The notes beneath the pieces are model-generated. The model saw only the letters and a list, made by a program, of their open reading frames with translations, did not search any database and had not been told where the DNA came from. A stretch of DNA of 64,000 bases from JAEUTH01 sp039931675. GTDB taxonomy: Bacteria; Bacteroidota; Bacteroidia; AKYH767-A; OLB10. Location: NCBI GenBank assembly GCA_039931675.1, contig JBDTRM010000106.1, forward strand, positions 1 to 64,000, in the 5' to 3' direction. Both the position numbers and the translations under genes were made by a program. Of this stretch, positions 27,701 through 36,416 are shown one piece after another (the stretch's first letter is position 1; the number at the start of each line of letters is the position of its first letter).

Positions 27701-28404
27701 CCTAAATATCCACCAGCGGCTGAGGGTGTACAAAGATCTTCAGGTAAGCCTGAATTGCTGAAAGTGACTTTCAAAATGACATCAGTAATTCGTTCGAATT
27801 CTCTGTTAACAGTGCCGAGATGATCACTCTTCCAATTACTCAAAAGTTGTTGCCATGCATCAGCGCAATCACAAAATCCTAAGTCCGCGGCAAGATGGAC
27901 GCGCCTCATTGTTCTTAGCCTGGTAGTTGTGTCAGGACCTCCCAGTGCAACTTCAAAAAGGGAGTTATCTTCAACAGCACATACTTCTGGTTGACAGGCT
28001 TCGATATAAACCAAATCGAAACGTTCCAGTGCAGGAGAGATGGAGTTGGGTGCCTGATCCAGATCAAATGGCTGTAGCAGCCAGTCTTTTTGCAAACGAT
28101 AGGTTTCCAAATCTTCCATTTCAAGACGCAAACCTCCGAGATAGAGTGTACCAGCCAGTATATCAAAATTGATACGTCCTATTACTCCCGCAACATCAAT
28201 GCGTAAGTTTTCAATTTTAAATCCTGAATCGGGGCTTCCGAAAGAGCCAATAATATCAACCATAGATCTTCTGAGTTCTTCCTCATGGATACGATTATCT
28301 TCATTATAATCATCCTCAGTAAGAACGCGTCCCTGCTGCATCCGAAGACTTGAATAGTGTTTTTTCGGATCAAAATTTACTCTTGATATATCATAAGTTC
28401 CCAT
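24784..28404 (-). CDS. Large eCIS beta-helix protein (DUF6519-like N-terminus)
   Basis: 1206 residues. The start (MGTYDISRVNFDPKKHYSSL, then RMQQGRVLTEDDYNED) matches a domain that I recall from Bacteroidota and actinobacterial eCIS loci, probably DUF6519. From about residue 480 (GDFNSIQEAVDNLPERGGKI, then VLPGEH) to about 1130 it is a right-handed parallel beta-helix with many short repeats (NNQIIAF, GSGYGILLG, NSIINNG). Such folds bind or cut polysaccharide or act as spikes and fibres. It follows the gpI-like gene by 8 bp, so it is probably a baseplate-attached receptor-binding element. There is no obvious tail-fibre gene of the Afp13 type elsewhere in the locus. Confidence 0.75.
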   Translation of the reverse strand: MGTYDISRVNFDPKKHYSSLRMQQGRVLTEDDYNEDNRIHEEELRRSMVDIIGSFGSPDSGFKIENLRIDVAGVIGRINFDILAGTLYLGGLRLEMEDLETYRLQKDWLLQPFDLDQAPNSISPALERFDLVYIEACQPEVCAVEDNSLFEVALGGPDTTTRLRTMRRVHLAADLGFCDCADAWQQLLSNWKSDHLGTVNREFERITDVILKVTFSNSGLPEDLCTPSAAGGYLGAENQAIRVQIIDQTHFTWGFDNASPLYRVMVTDAGQTVTMLTEPKDQYHWPLSNQVVEILPWSAVLPNGEKVSEQMGHLSRVDASYKPDEGYLTLTDPVPATFGIDWKSRSDKDDLDNQTPPEYFYMRVWNRGDDLSSSAAINFTTGIPVALGHTGLEVTITGTEIVAPDYWVIAARPETPNRVVPWELEQGIAPHGVRRFFAPLAVIRWSIESGQIVGEIMHDCRRKFGPLTQQECCCTYSVGDGIRSTGDFNSIQEAVDNLPERGGKICVLPGEHLASVIIKNRRQIQISGCGDQSIIRPEENRFSEPIFLIENSQKIQIEQLTLYAENGIAIALLDNTANPTMPLTGPGRSSTGLRDNASNPILNSENIKINNNQIIAFQCAVFIHTAEDRGGENNIEILYNKIGIIDKEQKYHGMKNMPQANSQGLPAIFSVADHVLIERNRIIVIPPQKLDDPGDPRNDDPRDGDPFNPCLDPHLVYKNGFSLRYQIYSMLRYLYLYKPTQIKPEYLAMGGIQIGGTSERVMIRQNEIIGGSGYGILLGHQSPPALVISSTVIKYSYSALFEIAIEENQIKLMGLAGIGVLNTGEQDIEHIVHIEDLIIYRNRITLCAFQIPERNFKIMLSPTSQNAIPHGGIILGYCENGKIQENRIEDNGDNIENPICGIFILYGEKMDISNNSIINNGLSEINPNSVIRPGARGGIVIAMSFKIAGLKNTANAKIPSFDGVPSLTAHNNIVVQPLGHALYLVAFGPVSVVSNHFTSLGTDKTNSFSRLAGSVFIFNLGISKDLPVIGLKNLPNTSGASASKSASINPAFQFLPSGKVMFSDNQTTLDTKSVSPNFAVSSQLIFSLDDVAFNNNQSECAGLISFLEFGINISDIVLFNTLLFGASLRSNDNRLLEGFTVTVFSLVSYGFINTAIGNQASHCMIVMGAKTIPIPMGYDNNIILNDSLCNDKTRMVWTSMAVPIRK

Positions 28405-28412
28405 AGTATCGT

Positions 28413-30668
28413 TTATGTTTTATTAATAAAAATCGGTATAAGTCCAAAGGGCATGTATTCATCTATTTTACTGCGCAAACCCTCTAATTTGATTGGATTC
28501 AAGAGATGACTGAAAGCGCCAATTTCTGAACCATTTTCTGCACCTCTCAATATATTTTTGGGGGCGGCATCACTCAACTGGGCAAAACCGGGATCACCAA
28601 AACGGTGAGAAGTAAACCAGTAATTGGAATCTTTTTCAAATAGGAAAGATTCATAGGGATGGGGTAACCTGCTATTGACAGGTGCAGCGCTAAACCTGAA
28701 GCATCCGTTTTGCGTATCAGTAACATCGGCTGTCCGTGTTACCAATGTTTCAGATGCCTCTAAACGATGTACATCCACATCACCAAAAATAGTTGTCCTT
28801 TGAATATTTACTTTACCCTTATCCAATTGCAACGCTTTTATAGTAGTGTCAATAGATTGAATGATACAATCTGAAATATAAACTTCTTCTACATTACCTG
28901 TACTTTCAAGTTTAACGGGACCCAAAATGCTGGATTCGAGGCATAAATTTTCAACATTGCCTTCTATACTTAAAGTAAGGGGAAATAAAGTTTCATTTTT
29001 TGCATTTACGCTTCCGCCCGGATCCAAAGTGCAGTTTTTGATCACCACACATTCGTAATCCCCTCTTAAAATGATCGCTTTATTTATTAAATTACCAACC
29101 GAGCCGATCCATAATCCGTCTAAGGTAAGCACAGAATTCATGTTAGCACCCGAATCAAATACCCAATTATCTTCCAGCCTTAAATAAGGCCTTTGATTAT
29201 TTTCAGATTGAAGCACGAGGTTGATAACATTGAGTTGATCAGGGACGGGGCCATACGTTCTGCTGTCGTCAATCTGGGCAATACCGCTATCCATTAAATC
29301 AGATGAAATAATTATACCTCCCTTGCTTAAATTTTTATCGGGTTTGCTTTTTTTTATCCATGACCGGTCATAAGTACCTGCCCCAATTGTTCCTGAAAAG
29401 CCATAATTATAAGCAACCAAAATATCCCCTGCAGGCGGATTTGAAAATTTAAAGCGGCCCTTTTCTGCGTCAATAGCCAATTCCTTATTTGTAACTACTG
29501 TCCATGTATCCAATCTGGCAGCAGTAATATCCTCAACACTAATGAAACCGGTAAATGGTGATCCAAAACCTACGGCTATAGAACTTGTTTGTAACGGTTT
29601 GTCCAGATTAGTATTTGCATCAGGTAACAATGCCTGTTTACCGCAATCTGTTACTAAAGCAAGGGACAATAACAGCATGAAATTCTTTGGGTCAAGTATC
29701 TCTATTTTATTTGTGAAAGTCTCCAGTATGTTAATCAAACTGCCTTCGTTTTTGAATCGCAACCCTGATAACCGGCTCAGTTCAACTGCCGCACCCGGAC
29801 TTAGACCATTGTCAATTAATTTTTGAATGATTTCTTCAGCAAAACTATATTCTGCGTGCCCTAATAGCCTGCAGGGAATTGGTGCCGGCAATTCCCACTC
29901 AAAAGCAGAATGCCATTGATCCCAATCCCAATCCGTAGGGCGAAATCGCTTACTAAAAAGCGGTATATCACGGCCGGATGGATCAAAGGTGAAACTCAAC
30001 CCATCTGACAAAGCAAAAGGCGTGACGCCAACTGCCGGGAAAGCGGTTAAACGATACAAATAAAAAGCCAGTTTAGGAATTGCATACCTCCCATTTAATC
30101 CATTGTGGAGGCGCATATCAGGGGTATGAAAATATTCTTCAAACGGACCATTTGTTAATTCGCTGATGCGCTGATTTCGCAGATCTGCCCATCCCCCTGG
30201 CAAAGTGCCGGAGTACCTGCCTGCAAGGTTTCCAGGTTGCGGGTCAAGTCCATGTCTTGAACGACCCAATTTTTGAAATTGTTCCACCAATTTCCCTTCC
30301 CACCCGGTAATATCACTTATCAACTCCTCTAAAATCCGAGGCGTGCCTTTTCTTCTGCGGTAATAAATAGTTTTAGCTACGTCTATACGCCTTCCTCTTT
30401 TATTTAAGGCCGACAACAAACGGGTTGCCACCAGGTCACCTATATACGGAACAGCCCATTCATTACAAATCTCGATAAACTGGTCATCCCATAAATGATC
30501 CTGGCTGCGTCTTAAAATAGCAGCTTGTTTTGCGAGCACCTGTACCAATGCCCGCAGGACTCCCGGCTCCGCAGCAATTCCATCCTCATGCCTGTAAATT
30601 GAAGGAATTGTTTCCCACAATTTTTCAGCATAGTAACGTTCAAAATGATCTTCGGCTATGGCCCTCAT
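28413..30668 (-). CDS. eCIS baseplate/tail protein, gpI-like
   Basis: 751 residues. The first ~150 resemble phage tail protein I and its eCIS relatives: YYAEKLWETIPSIYRHED, IEICNEWAVPYIGDLVATRL and YYRRRKGTPRILEELISDIT, the helical segment that joins fibre to baseplate wedge. The rest is long and beta-rich. The last 250 residues look like short beta-helix rungs (LCLESSILGPVKLESTGNVE). It lies between the second baseplate J protein (1 bp away) and the beta-helix protein (8 bp), so translation is probably coupled. The likely role is to link the baseplate rim to the receptor-binding element. Confidence 0.78.
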   Translation of the reverse strand: MRAIAEDHFERYYAEKLWETIPSIYRHEDGIAAEPGVLRALVQVLAKQAAILRRSQDHLWDDQFIEICNEWAVPYIGDLVATRLLSALNKRGRRIDVAKTIYYRRRKGTPRILEELISDITGWEGKLVEQFQKLGRSRHGLDPQPGNLAGRYSGTLPGGWADLRNQRISELTNGPFEEYFHTPDMRLHNGLNGRYAIPKLAFYLYRLTAFPAVGVTPFALSDGLSFTFDPSGRDIPLFSKRFRPTDWDWDQWHSAFEWELPAPIPCRLLGHAEYSFAEEIIQKLIDNGLSPGAAVELSRLSGLRFKNEGSLINILETFTNKIEILDPKNFMLLLSLALVTDCGKQALLPDANTNLDKPLQTSSIAVGFGSPFTGFISVEDITAARLDTWTVVTNKELAIDAEKGRFKFSNPPAGDILVAYNYGFSGTIGAGTYDRSWIKKSKPDKNLSKGGIIISSDLMDSGIAQIDDSRTYGPVPDQLNVINLVLQSENNQRPYLRLEDNWVFDSGANMNSVLTLDGLWIGSVGNLINKAIILRGDYECVVIKNCTLDPGGSVNAKNETLFPLTLSIEGNVENLCLESSILGPVKLESTGNVEEVYISDCIIQSIDTTIKALQLDKGKVNIQRTTIFGDVDVHRLEASETLVTRTADVTDTQNGCFRFSAAPVNSRLPHPYESFLFEKDSNYWFTSHRFGDPGFAQLSDAAPKNILRGAENGSEIGAFSHLLNPIKLEGLRSKIDEYMPFGLIPIFINKT

Positions 30669-30669
30669 T

Positions 30670-32262
30670 TCAATTTTCTTTTCCGTTTATGATTAGCTTA
30701 CCTTGTTCCACATCAAAATAATGCCCCGATCCAGGTGTAACAGCAAAGTCATTAAAATTCTTTTCATTCAATAAGATGCTTTCAACAGCGGCTGTTCCTT
30801 TTATTTTCAATATCGCTTCAAAAATTTTACTTCTATACAGGGGCTGTCCTATTCCAATGTTTTCGGGCGCAAGCAAGCCTGTCCGCTTATCCATTAAGGT
30901 TTGCCGAAGTTCCAGGATTACATCAGATTCTAAATACCTTGGATCTATTCTTATATTCAATGAAATGGTTTGGGGGATTGCCTGCGCTTTTTCAACGGTA
31001 ATAGAAGTGGAGGGGTCAGAAACATTGCGCAGCCGCCTGGATAAAGAAACTGCCAGTCCAGTTTCGCCAATGTAAAAAATATGGGCAGATGCACACTGCT
31101 TACCCTTATTCCAGCGCCATTCAGCTTGAACAGCCCTGACGCCAGGAAATTCTCCCGCAAGCGCTTCCATATCCTTCATTGATACTACCCTGCCAAGGAT
31201 CAATGCAGATCTGGGAGCATAAATTCTTAAATCCTCAGCTTGTTCGGCATCGGCACCACCAAAAGCTGAAAGGATATTCTTTACGCTTTGTAAGCCTTTA
31301 ACAGGTTTTGAGATTTGATTAACTGACCCTGCGGGTGGACATGCGGCTTCTGCTCCAAAACGATAGTTAGCAATTACATTGTCAATGCCCGAAGGCAAAC
31401 GGGCGCCTCTAATTCCATCTCCAAAAGTAACCTGCGAGTCCCCATCATCATTTTGACGGACTATAAACACCTCATCATTTTCTTTTTTACCAAAAAAACT
31501 ATTTACTTCAGTCCATTTTATGCCATTTACATAAACTGTTAATGAATTGCTGATGCCATTATCACTATCTGCTGTGGGGGAAAGATGATAAGTGAGCGGC
31601 TTTTTTTTAAGCTTGAATGTTTGATTTGAAATGGAAGCATCTCCACTTCCCATTTTCTCATTCACAACTGTTTCACCTCTTGATGCGTTAATTACATTGC
31701 CATAGGCTACAACAGGCGGAGTCAGAGGCGGATTCCAGTCACTTAAGGTAAGTTTTTTCGCACTATAATCTATACTGCCACTCATGCCAGCACCTAATGT
31801 ATTTTTGTCCTGCAATAAAAAGTCCTTTGGTGAGTTTTTGCCGATTGGAGATTCAACCGCGCCATTCAAATATAATGGGTCAGCGGCCGATAAAGTAGGT
31901 TTTGCTTCGTCCACTACAATTGCTGCTAACTGCATTCCGTAATAAACTGTTATGTATTCACGAATCTTAGAATCCCAATCTTTAGCGTCTGGAGCTTTCC
32001 GATCCGGAGAATTGATAGGCGCATCCAATGTTAATCGAGTGACAGCAACGGTAATGCCCGGCAACGTATATTTATCTCCTTTAATGGGTATTTCAGTTGG
32101 AGCTGTTGCAAGTTTGTTTACTTCTAGATTCTGCACCACCCTGAAACATCTGAATTCATCATTATAAGATATTAATATATAATCCCCCGGTTTTATTTGT
32201 GGGATTAAGCTGTTTAAAGTAAGCAGCGTATCGTCAACGGATACGTCAAGGGTTAAACTCAC
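30670..32262 (-). CDS. eCIS baseplate J-like protein 2, C-terminal part (split gene)
   Basis: 530 residues from a GTG at 32262. It holds the baseplate J/gp47-like core: SQVTFGDGIRGARLPSGIDN near residue 275, VIANYRFG, GGADAEQAEDLRIYAPRSAL near 340, DMEALAGEFPGVRAVQA, and the C-terminal wedge-like domain (LNIRIDPRYLESDVILEL). In most eCIS this core is fused to the N-terminal part encoded just upstream (32305-33228). Both pieces use the same reading frame, with 14 codons between them including three further stops. They may assemble as two chains or be a broken Afp12-like gene. Confidence 0.78.
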   Translation of the reverse strand: MSLTLDVSVDDTLLTLNSLIPQIKPGDYILISYNDEFRCFRVVQNLEVNKLATAPTEIPIKGDKYTLPGITVAVTRLTLDAPINSPDRKAPDAKDWDSKIREYITVYYGMQLAAIVVDEAKPTLSAADPLYLNGAVESPIGKNSPKDFLLQDKNTLGAGMSGSIDYSAKKLTLSDWNPPLTPPVVAYGNVINASRGETVVNEKMGSGDASISNQTFKLKKKPLTYHLSPTADSDNGISNSLTVYVNGIKWTEVNSFFGKKENDEVFIVRQNDDGDSQVTFGDGIRGARLPSGIDNVIANYRFGAEAACPPAGSVNQISKPVKGLQSVKNILSAFGGADAEQAEDLRIYAPRSALILGRVVSMKDMEALAGEFPGVRAVQAEWRWNKGKQCASAHIFYIGETGLAVSLSRRLRNVSDPSTSITVEKAQAIPQTISLNIRIDPRYLESDVILELRQTLMDKRTGLLAPENIGIGQPLYRSKIFEAILKIKGTAAVESILLNEKNFNDFAVTPGSGHYFDVEQGKLIINGKEN

Positions 32263-32304
32263 AGGCTACTATAATTAAATCGTAACATTATAATTTAATT
32301 TTTT

Positions 32305-33228
32305 CTAGTTCTTAGTAGGTACATTAGCTGGTGGAGGCTGAAATTTGCGTGACAGTTCGTTTTGTCTTGTCCATAAAGAAACTGATTGGGCTGGTTTCAT
32401 TAATCGTAAGTTTTCCAAAAGGGTATCGGCACTTAATTTTGTAGCATTGGTAAAAATCACTTTAGTATAATTTTGCTGATCAATACCGGTATATTTTTCT
32501 GCTTTTTTAACTACTAAACCTTGGTTTTGACTCGGATTTGCTTTATCAATCAGTAATAACAATGCTTCTTCCTTTATTTCTGATTTTGGAGTAACAAGCA
32601 ATTCACCGGGATTGTCTGCTATGATTTTACCGGGATGCGGAGCACGTATTTCCCACTTGTTTGTAAGGGGGTGGATGAATGCATCATTGTCTAATTCAAA
32701 AAGCTGGGGAGGGTTACCATCAAAAGCGCCTGAACGGAAAGCTGTTCCTGCAGGTAATTTTAATTCGAGCCTTCCATCGGCAATGGCGGCAAGCTGCACC
32801 AAGGACCCTACAGCGGGGTGGGGCAAATATCCGAGCAACGCCACTAAACCGCGCAAATGAGGACGGAGCCTGCCGGTCCGCAAATAGGCTTCATTGGCAA
32901 GCACTTCATCATAAAAGGATAAGGAATCGCATATATATGCCCACATCTCCAACAGCATAATCCCAAAATCATCTTTGTCTCTTGCGCGCCAGTTTGATAA
33001 AGGCTTTACCTTAATTTTCAGATTATTCTCATCAATTACCTCGATCTCTTCATTTTTCAATGCCTTCAGCATTGCCCTGAGGAATTCAGGGAATGTTGCA
33101 ATCTGCCGTGGCAAGCTATCCAGCCCGGCACCGATCTTAAGAGGTAACGGGTGAACAAAACGGTCACAAAGACAAGGATATACGATCCCTTCTTCGCTAT
33201 TTTTATCTGCGCAATGGATACAACTCAT
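32305..33228 (-). CDS. eCIS baseplate J-like protein 2, N-terminal part (split gene)
   Basis: 307 residues. It matches the first third of the second eCIS baseplate wedge protein (Afp12-like): NWRARDKDDFGIMLLEMWAY near residue 82, SFYDEVLANEAYLRTGRLRP, HLRGLVALLGYLPHPAVGS. It ends in PPPANVPTKN without the J core, which is in the next gene. The start overlaps the stop of the preceding baseplate gene by four bases (ATGA), so translation is coupled. It has a short Cys/His-rich head (CIHCADKN...CLCDRF) that could bind a metal ion. Confidence 0.78.
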   Translation of the reverse strand: MSCIHCADKNSEEGIVYPCLCDRFVHPLPLKIGAGLDSLPRQIATFPEFLRAMLKALKNEEIEVIDENNLKIKVKPLSNWRARDKDDFGIMLLEMWAYICDSLSFYDEVLANEAYLRTGRLRPHLRGLVALLGYLPHPAVGSLVQLAAIADGRLELKLPAGTAFRSGAFDGNPPQLFELDNDAFIHPLTNKWEIRAPHPGKIIADNPGELLVTPKSEIKEEALLLLIDKANPSQNQGLVVKKAEKYTGIDQQNYTKVIFTNATKLSADTLLENLRLMKPAQSVSLWTRQNELSRKFQPPPANVPTKN

Positions 33229-35552
33229 AAGCCTCCGTGTGTATAAAGTTTTAAAGTACCTCTTTCGGGGTGCAATGGATTATTTTCAATTCTAATAATA
33301 ACATTTTTACCCGGATCGTAAGAGAATTCTGAAAATGCCCGCCAGTTAAACCATCCCCTTCGCCTGAAACGGATTTGCTCCACTGCCTTCACCCCCTGCA
33401 CATCCTGTATGGCAGCTTCCAAAGTAGAACGTTCGAGAAATGTTCCGAACGTAAACCGGTCGGGTGAGAAATAACCTGCTACAGGACGAATTCCTGTTTT
33501 GCCAAGTAATGCTTCAAAAATGCGCCCCTTCACTTCGCCCGGGTAAGAATACGAATCGAGGCATATATGAATTTCGAGATCCATATTGGCATATTCAGGG
33601 TCCATCACACATACTTCCCGTCCTGCCTGCCTAAACCGGTTGAGTTGATTAATTAAATCCTTGTGTTCGTATTCCTCCAGGACCACTTTCCCCTTAGGAT
33701 CGGGAGTTACAAATGCAGTAAGCCAACTGCCCGTCCAGCGGAAGGCCGCACCTGCTTTTTGCACCCATGGGAGCCTTTCTGCCGCTTCTGCATAATCCTC
33801 AGGGCGTACTGCACGAAAAGTGATGGCACGGAAAGCCTGGGGCGCTACCTGGCGGAGTTCAGTTGGAGTTTCGGCATCAAGGCCATTAGAGGCTGGTAAT
33901 GGATTAGTGACTGCCTCAATAAAAGCCAGTTCAGGAATTAATTTCGTGAGGCTATTAGCTGCAACGTTGCTTCTACGGCCCCCTCCAAGGCGGTACTTAA
34001 CCTGGAACAGGGTATTTTTATCCGGGGATCTACCGAATTCTCCATCTCCAAAACAAATGGTTACGCCATTGTTAAACGCATAATCCCTGTGTTCAAATTC
34101 TTCACCGATCCGCTGATAACCTACGAGTCTTTGCCAGGTTCCATCATCCAGGGTAAAATGCGTATCTTCCGGATGAGAAGAATTTACCCCGAGTAATGAA
34201 CGTTTAGCGTTCCAGAAAATTACGGGATTCCATTTTGAGCCATCAGATACGTATTGCAGCACTGTGATTTCCGGTTCAGCCGTAGCAGGATCCTCACCCA
34301 AATAAACCAGCGGCTGGTTTTGCGAACCCGGCAATGTGAACAGATGCGATAAGGAACCATCATGCCCTTCGCGCTCAACAGTTGAGATTGGTGAAAGATC
34401 TTCCAAAGCGCTCAATTCCACCGGATTTAAAACTGAAGAGTCTTTATCAACGATAAAATATACTTCTTCTTTCTTTATGACACCTTTTGTTAGGCCTGCT
34501 GTTGCCTGAACCATATTGCCCCTTATGGTAAGAATGGTCATATCGAATTCATACGCCAATGCTTGTTCTTGTTCCCACCTGATATATGTAACAGGCTTAA
34601 TAAAAACCGGGTCTGTTGTATCAGTTATTTCTATTAAACGAACAAATTGAGAACGTGCAGACTGATCCGGATTCGCTGGATTGGTTTTCAATAAAACCCA
34701 CTTGCCGGCTTTTTTACCTTTTGGAAAATCATTTAATGGCAAGTCAGCGGTATGATGTTCTTCCAGATATAGTTCAGTAGTACCTACCGGTAGGCAAGTT
34801 TGATCTTCGTCCCAAAAATGAGGCTTGAATTCATTGCGAATAAAATCAACAACAGGAGGGATGAGTACTGGATCTGCAATTAATAATTCGAAGATACCCG
34901 GGCCAACTTCAAATACATCAGGACCAATTTCTAATTCATCACGGGAACTACGATTAACCGATGAAACCACAGGAGTTCCAAAGGGAATCGTTACCGGATT
35001 TGAGGCTCCAACTAACGGGGGACTTACAGTAAAATCTAACCAGACATTAGCCCCCAGACCATCGTGCATATTATAATCCACCAAACGGGCATGCCTGCGG
35101 ACTGACCTGCGCTGGGTGGCAGTTTCGAGGTAGGCTTCGCGGCTGACGCGGTCCTGGTAATAAGCCATTTCATCACCCAATGCACTCATTACCTCCACCA
35201 TCATCACCCCGGCATCAGCTTCCAACCTGTCACTCCAGTCGGGGTAACGTAGCGAAGCAAAATCCAATAAAGCCTTGCGGTAGCTCCAAAAATCACGTGC
35301 GAGGTAGTCTATCGGAAAGTCCACCAGTTCATCGGGCGGACATTCATGTTCAGGAGGTTTACAATCCAAATCACCAGGGCAGTTGGCTTTAAAGCTAAAG
35401 GATATGTCATTGTAATAAGGATCAATCCGGGCATCTTCTATTTTAAATTTGTATAAGGTAAAATCACCCGGTTGCTTTGTTATTAATTGCAGCACATCCT
35501 GGCCATTTATATTATTCCAGATTAGTAATGGTTCTACCTCTATATGAGGCAC
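33225..35552 (-). CDS. eCIS baseplate J-like protein 1, main part (probable frameshift at its 5' end)
   Basis: 775 residues from a GTG at 35552. It matches the eCIS baseplate wedge protein of the Afp11 type: PIDYLARDFWSYRKALLDFA near 80, FASLRYPDWSDRLEADAGVM, ETATQRRSVRRHARLVDYNM, then a J-like core with TICFGDGEFGRSPDKNTLFQ and VKYRLGGGRRSNVAANSL. The family normally begins about 60-80 residues earlier, and exactly that missing piece (DRITELLAQTSVTGLDFIYV) is encoded in the overlapping frame at 35512-35745. Deleting one base in the four-A run at 35558-35561 joins the two. The GTG is therefore probably not the natural start. Confidence 0.82.
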   Translation of the reverse strand: MPHIEVEPLLIWNNINGQDVLQLITKQPGDFTLYKFKIEDARIDPYYNDISFSFKANCPGDLDCKPPEHECPPDELVDFPIDYLARDFWSYRKALLDFASLRYPDWSDRLEADAGVMMVEVMSALGDEMAYYQDRVSREAYLETATQRRSVRRHARLVDYNMHDGLGANVWLDFTVSPPLVGASNPVTIPFGTPVVSSVNRSSRDELEIGPDVFEVGPGIFELLIADPVLIPPVVDFIRNEFKPHFWDEDQTCLPVGTTELYLEEHHTADLPLNDFPKGKKAGKWVLLKTNPANPDQSARSQFVRLIEITDTTDPVFIKPVTYIRWEQEQALAYEFDMTILTIRGNMVQATAGLTKGVIKKEEVYFIVDKDSSVLNPVELSALEDLSPISTVEREGHDGSLSHLFTLPGSQNQPLVYLGEDPATAEPEITVLQYVSDGSKWNPVIFWNAKRSLLGVNSSHPEDTHFTLDDGTWQRLVGYQRIGEEFEHRDYAFNNGVTICFGDGEFGRSPDKNTLFQVKYRLGGGRRSNVAANSLTKLIPELAFIEAVTNPLPASNGLDAETPTELRQVAPQAFRAITFRAVRPEDYAEAAERLPWVQKAGAAFRWTGSWLTAFVTPDPKGKVVLEEYEHKDLINQLNRFRQAGREVCVMDPEYANMDLEIHICLDSYSYPGEVKGRIFEALLGKTGIRPVAGYFSPDRFTFGTFLERSTLEAAIQDVQGVKAVEQIRFRRRGWFNWRAFSEFSYDPGKNVIIRIENNPLHPERGTLKLYTHGGL

Positions 35553-35745
35553 TACACTTTTCCGGGTTATAAATCAGGATATCATCTGCTGTTAATGTTC
35601 CGGGTAATGGCGCATTAAGACTTGTAACAGACCGCAGGAAATATACATCCAGCATTTTTTGATCAGGATACACATATATAAAATCCAGTCCTGTAACGCT
35701 AGTCTGTGCGAGGAGTTCTGTAATCCTATCAGGGGCTGTGCTCAT
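35512..35745 (-). CDS. N-terminal piece of baseplate J-like protein 1, out of frame
   Basis: 77 codons. Residues 5-60 (DRITELLAQTSVTGLDFIYV, VYFLRSVTSL, LTADDILIYNPE) read as the beginning of Afp11-like baseplate proteins. After IYNPE the frame runs into unrelated residues and stops, while the family sequence continues in the +1 frame (VVPHIEVEPLLIW). The ATG overlaps the gp25 stop by four bases (ATGA), showing that this is the real translation start of the baseplate gene. The break is a real frameshift, programmed recoding or an assembly indel. Confidence 0.7.
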   Translation of the reverse strand: MSTAPDRITELLAQTSVTGLDFIYVYPDQKMLDVYFLRSVTSLNAPLPGTLTADDILIYNPEKCSASYRGRTITNLE

Positions 35746-36119
35746 ATAGTTACCTCTAAGTTTAAATACCTGCGTTCCTGCCTTGCTCTTAAAATATAAA
35801 CAATACTTACCACTAATTTTTCATCAATGGCATTTGCTTTCACATCTACTACTTCGATTAGATTGCTGATCCATTTTTCTAATGATTGTACAATCAAAAC
35901 CTTGGTTAAATTGGCACTGGTATCACTATTGGGAGCAAAGACCATACGGCTTAACCCGCAACCAAAATCGGGGCGATTGATCCGTTCGCCCGGATTGGTA
36001 AATAAGATCTGCTTTATCATTTGCTCTACGTGCTGGCTATAGTCGGATTCTTCCGCTAGTGTGCCAAGGCCTTTGTCAATGCCAAATGGATAATGGATAG
36101 AATGTATTGTTTGATTCAT
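35742..36119 (-). CDS. gp25-like baseplate wedge protein (Afp9-like)
   Basis: 125 residues, a complete GPW/gp25 domain: SIHYPFGIDKGLGTLAEE, VEQMIKQILFTNPGERINRP near 32-50 with the family's PGER.. motif, DFGCGLSRMVFAPN, and a final strand pair ending in the VTI tail. gp25-like proteins start sheath assembly at the baseplate of contractile tails. It lies between the spike genes and the first J-like wedge gene, the standard eCIS order. Its ATG overlaps the stop (TAATG) of a decayed small gene upstream. Confidence 0.9.
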   Translation of the reverse strand: MNQTIHSIHYPFGIDKGLGTLAEESDYSQHVEQMIKQILFTNPGERINRPDFGCGLSRMVFAPNSDTSANLTKVLIVQSLEKWISNLIEVVDVKANAIDEKLVVSIVYILRARQERRYLNLEVTI

Positions 36120-36414
36120 TAAGTATATGTTTCTGTATGTGTTACCGTACCTTTTAGATTACCTTCTCCATCGTTCTTAACAATTACCTGAAAAGAACGC
36201 ATTAGCTTTCATATGATTTATAACACTTTAAGCGATAGCAATAAACATCAACCTCATTGTCCATTTGATTCAGGTTTAGGCTGGCCGCCCATTGAAGGGA
36301 ACCATCTCATCTAAAAATGCTCTTTCTATTGATTCAGCCATCCTTCCCGCATATACGTCAGGAACAGGGGTGTGTGTGGATTCTATTTTTTTTTGTATCA
36401 ACTTTTAAAGGCAT
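36119..36414 (-). pseudogene. Decayed small gene between spike and gp25 genes
   Basis: No intact frame spans this gap, but its ends look like a gene. An ATG at 36414 lies 2 bp after the stop of the gpV-like gene. A stop at 36119-36121 overlaps the gp25 ATG and closes a frame starting at 36202 (MRSFQVIVKNDGEGNLKG). Reading from the ATG gives MPLKVDTK, then after a nine-A run the sense continues one frame over as DVYAGRMAESIERAFLDEMV. The span is 296 bp, not a multiple of three. eCIS loci often keep a short conserved gene here. I infer a frameshifted remnant or a stretch with several homopolymer indels. Confidence 0.42.
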
Positions 36415-36416
36415 AT

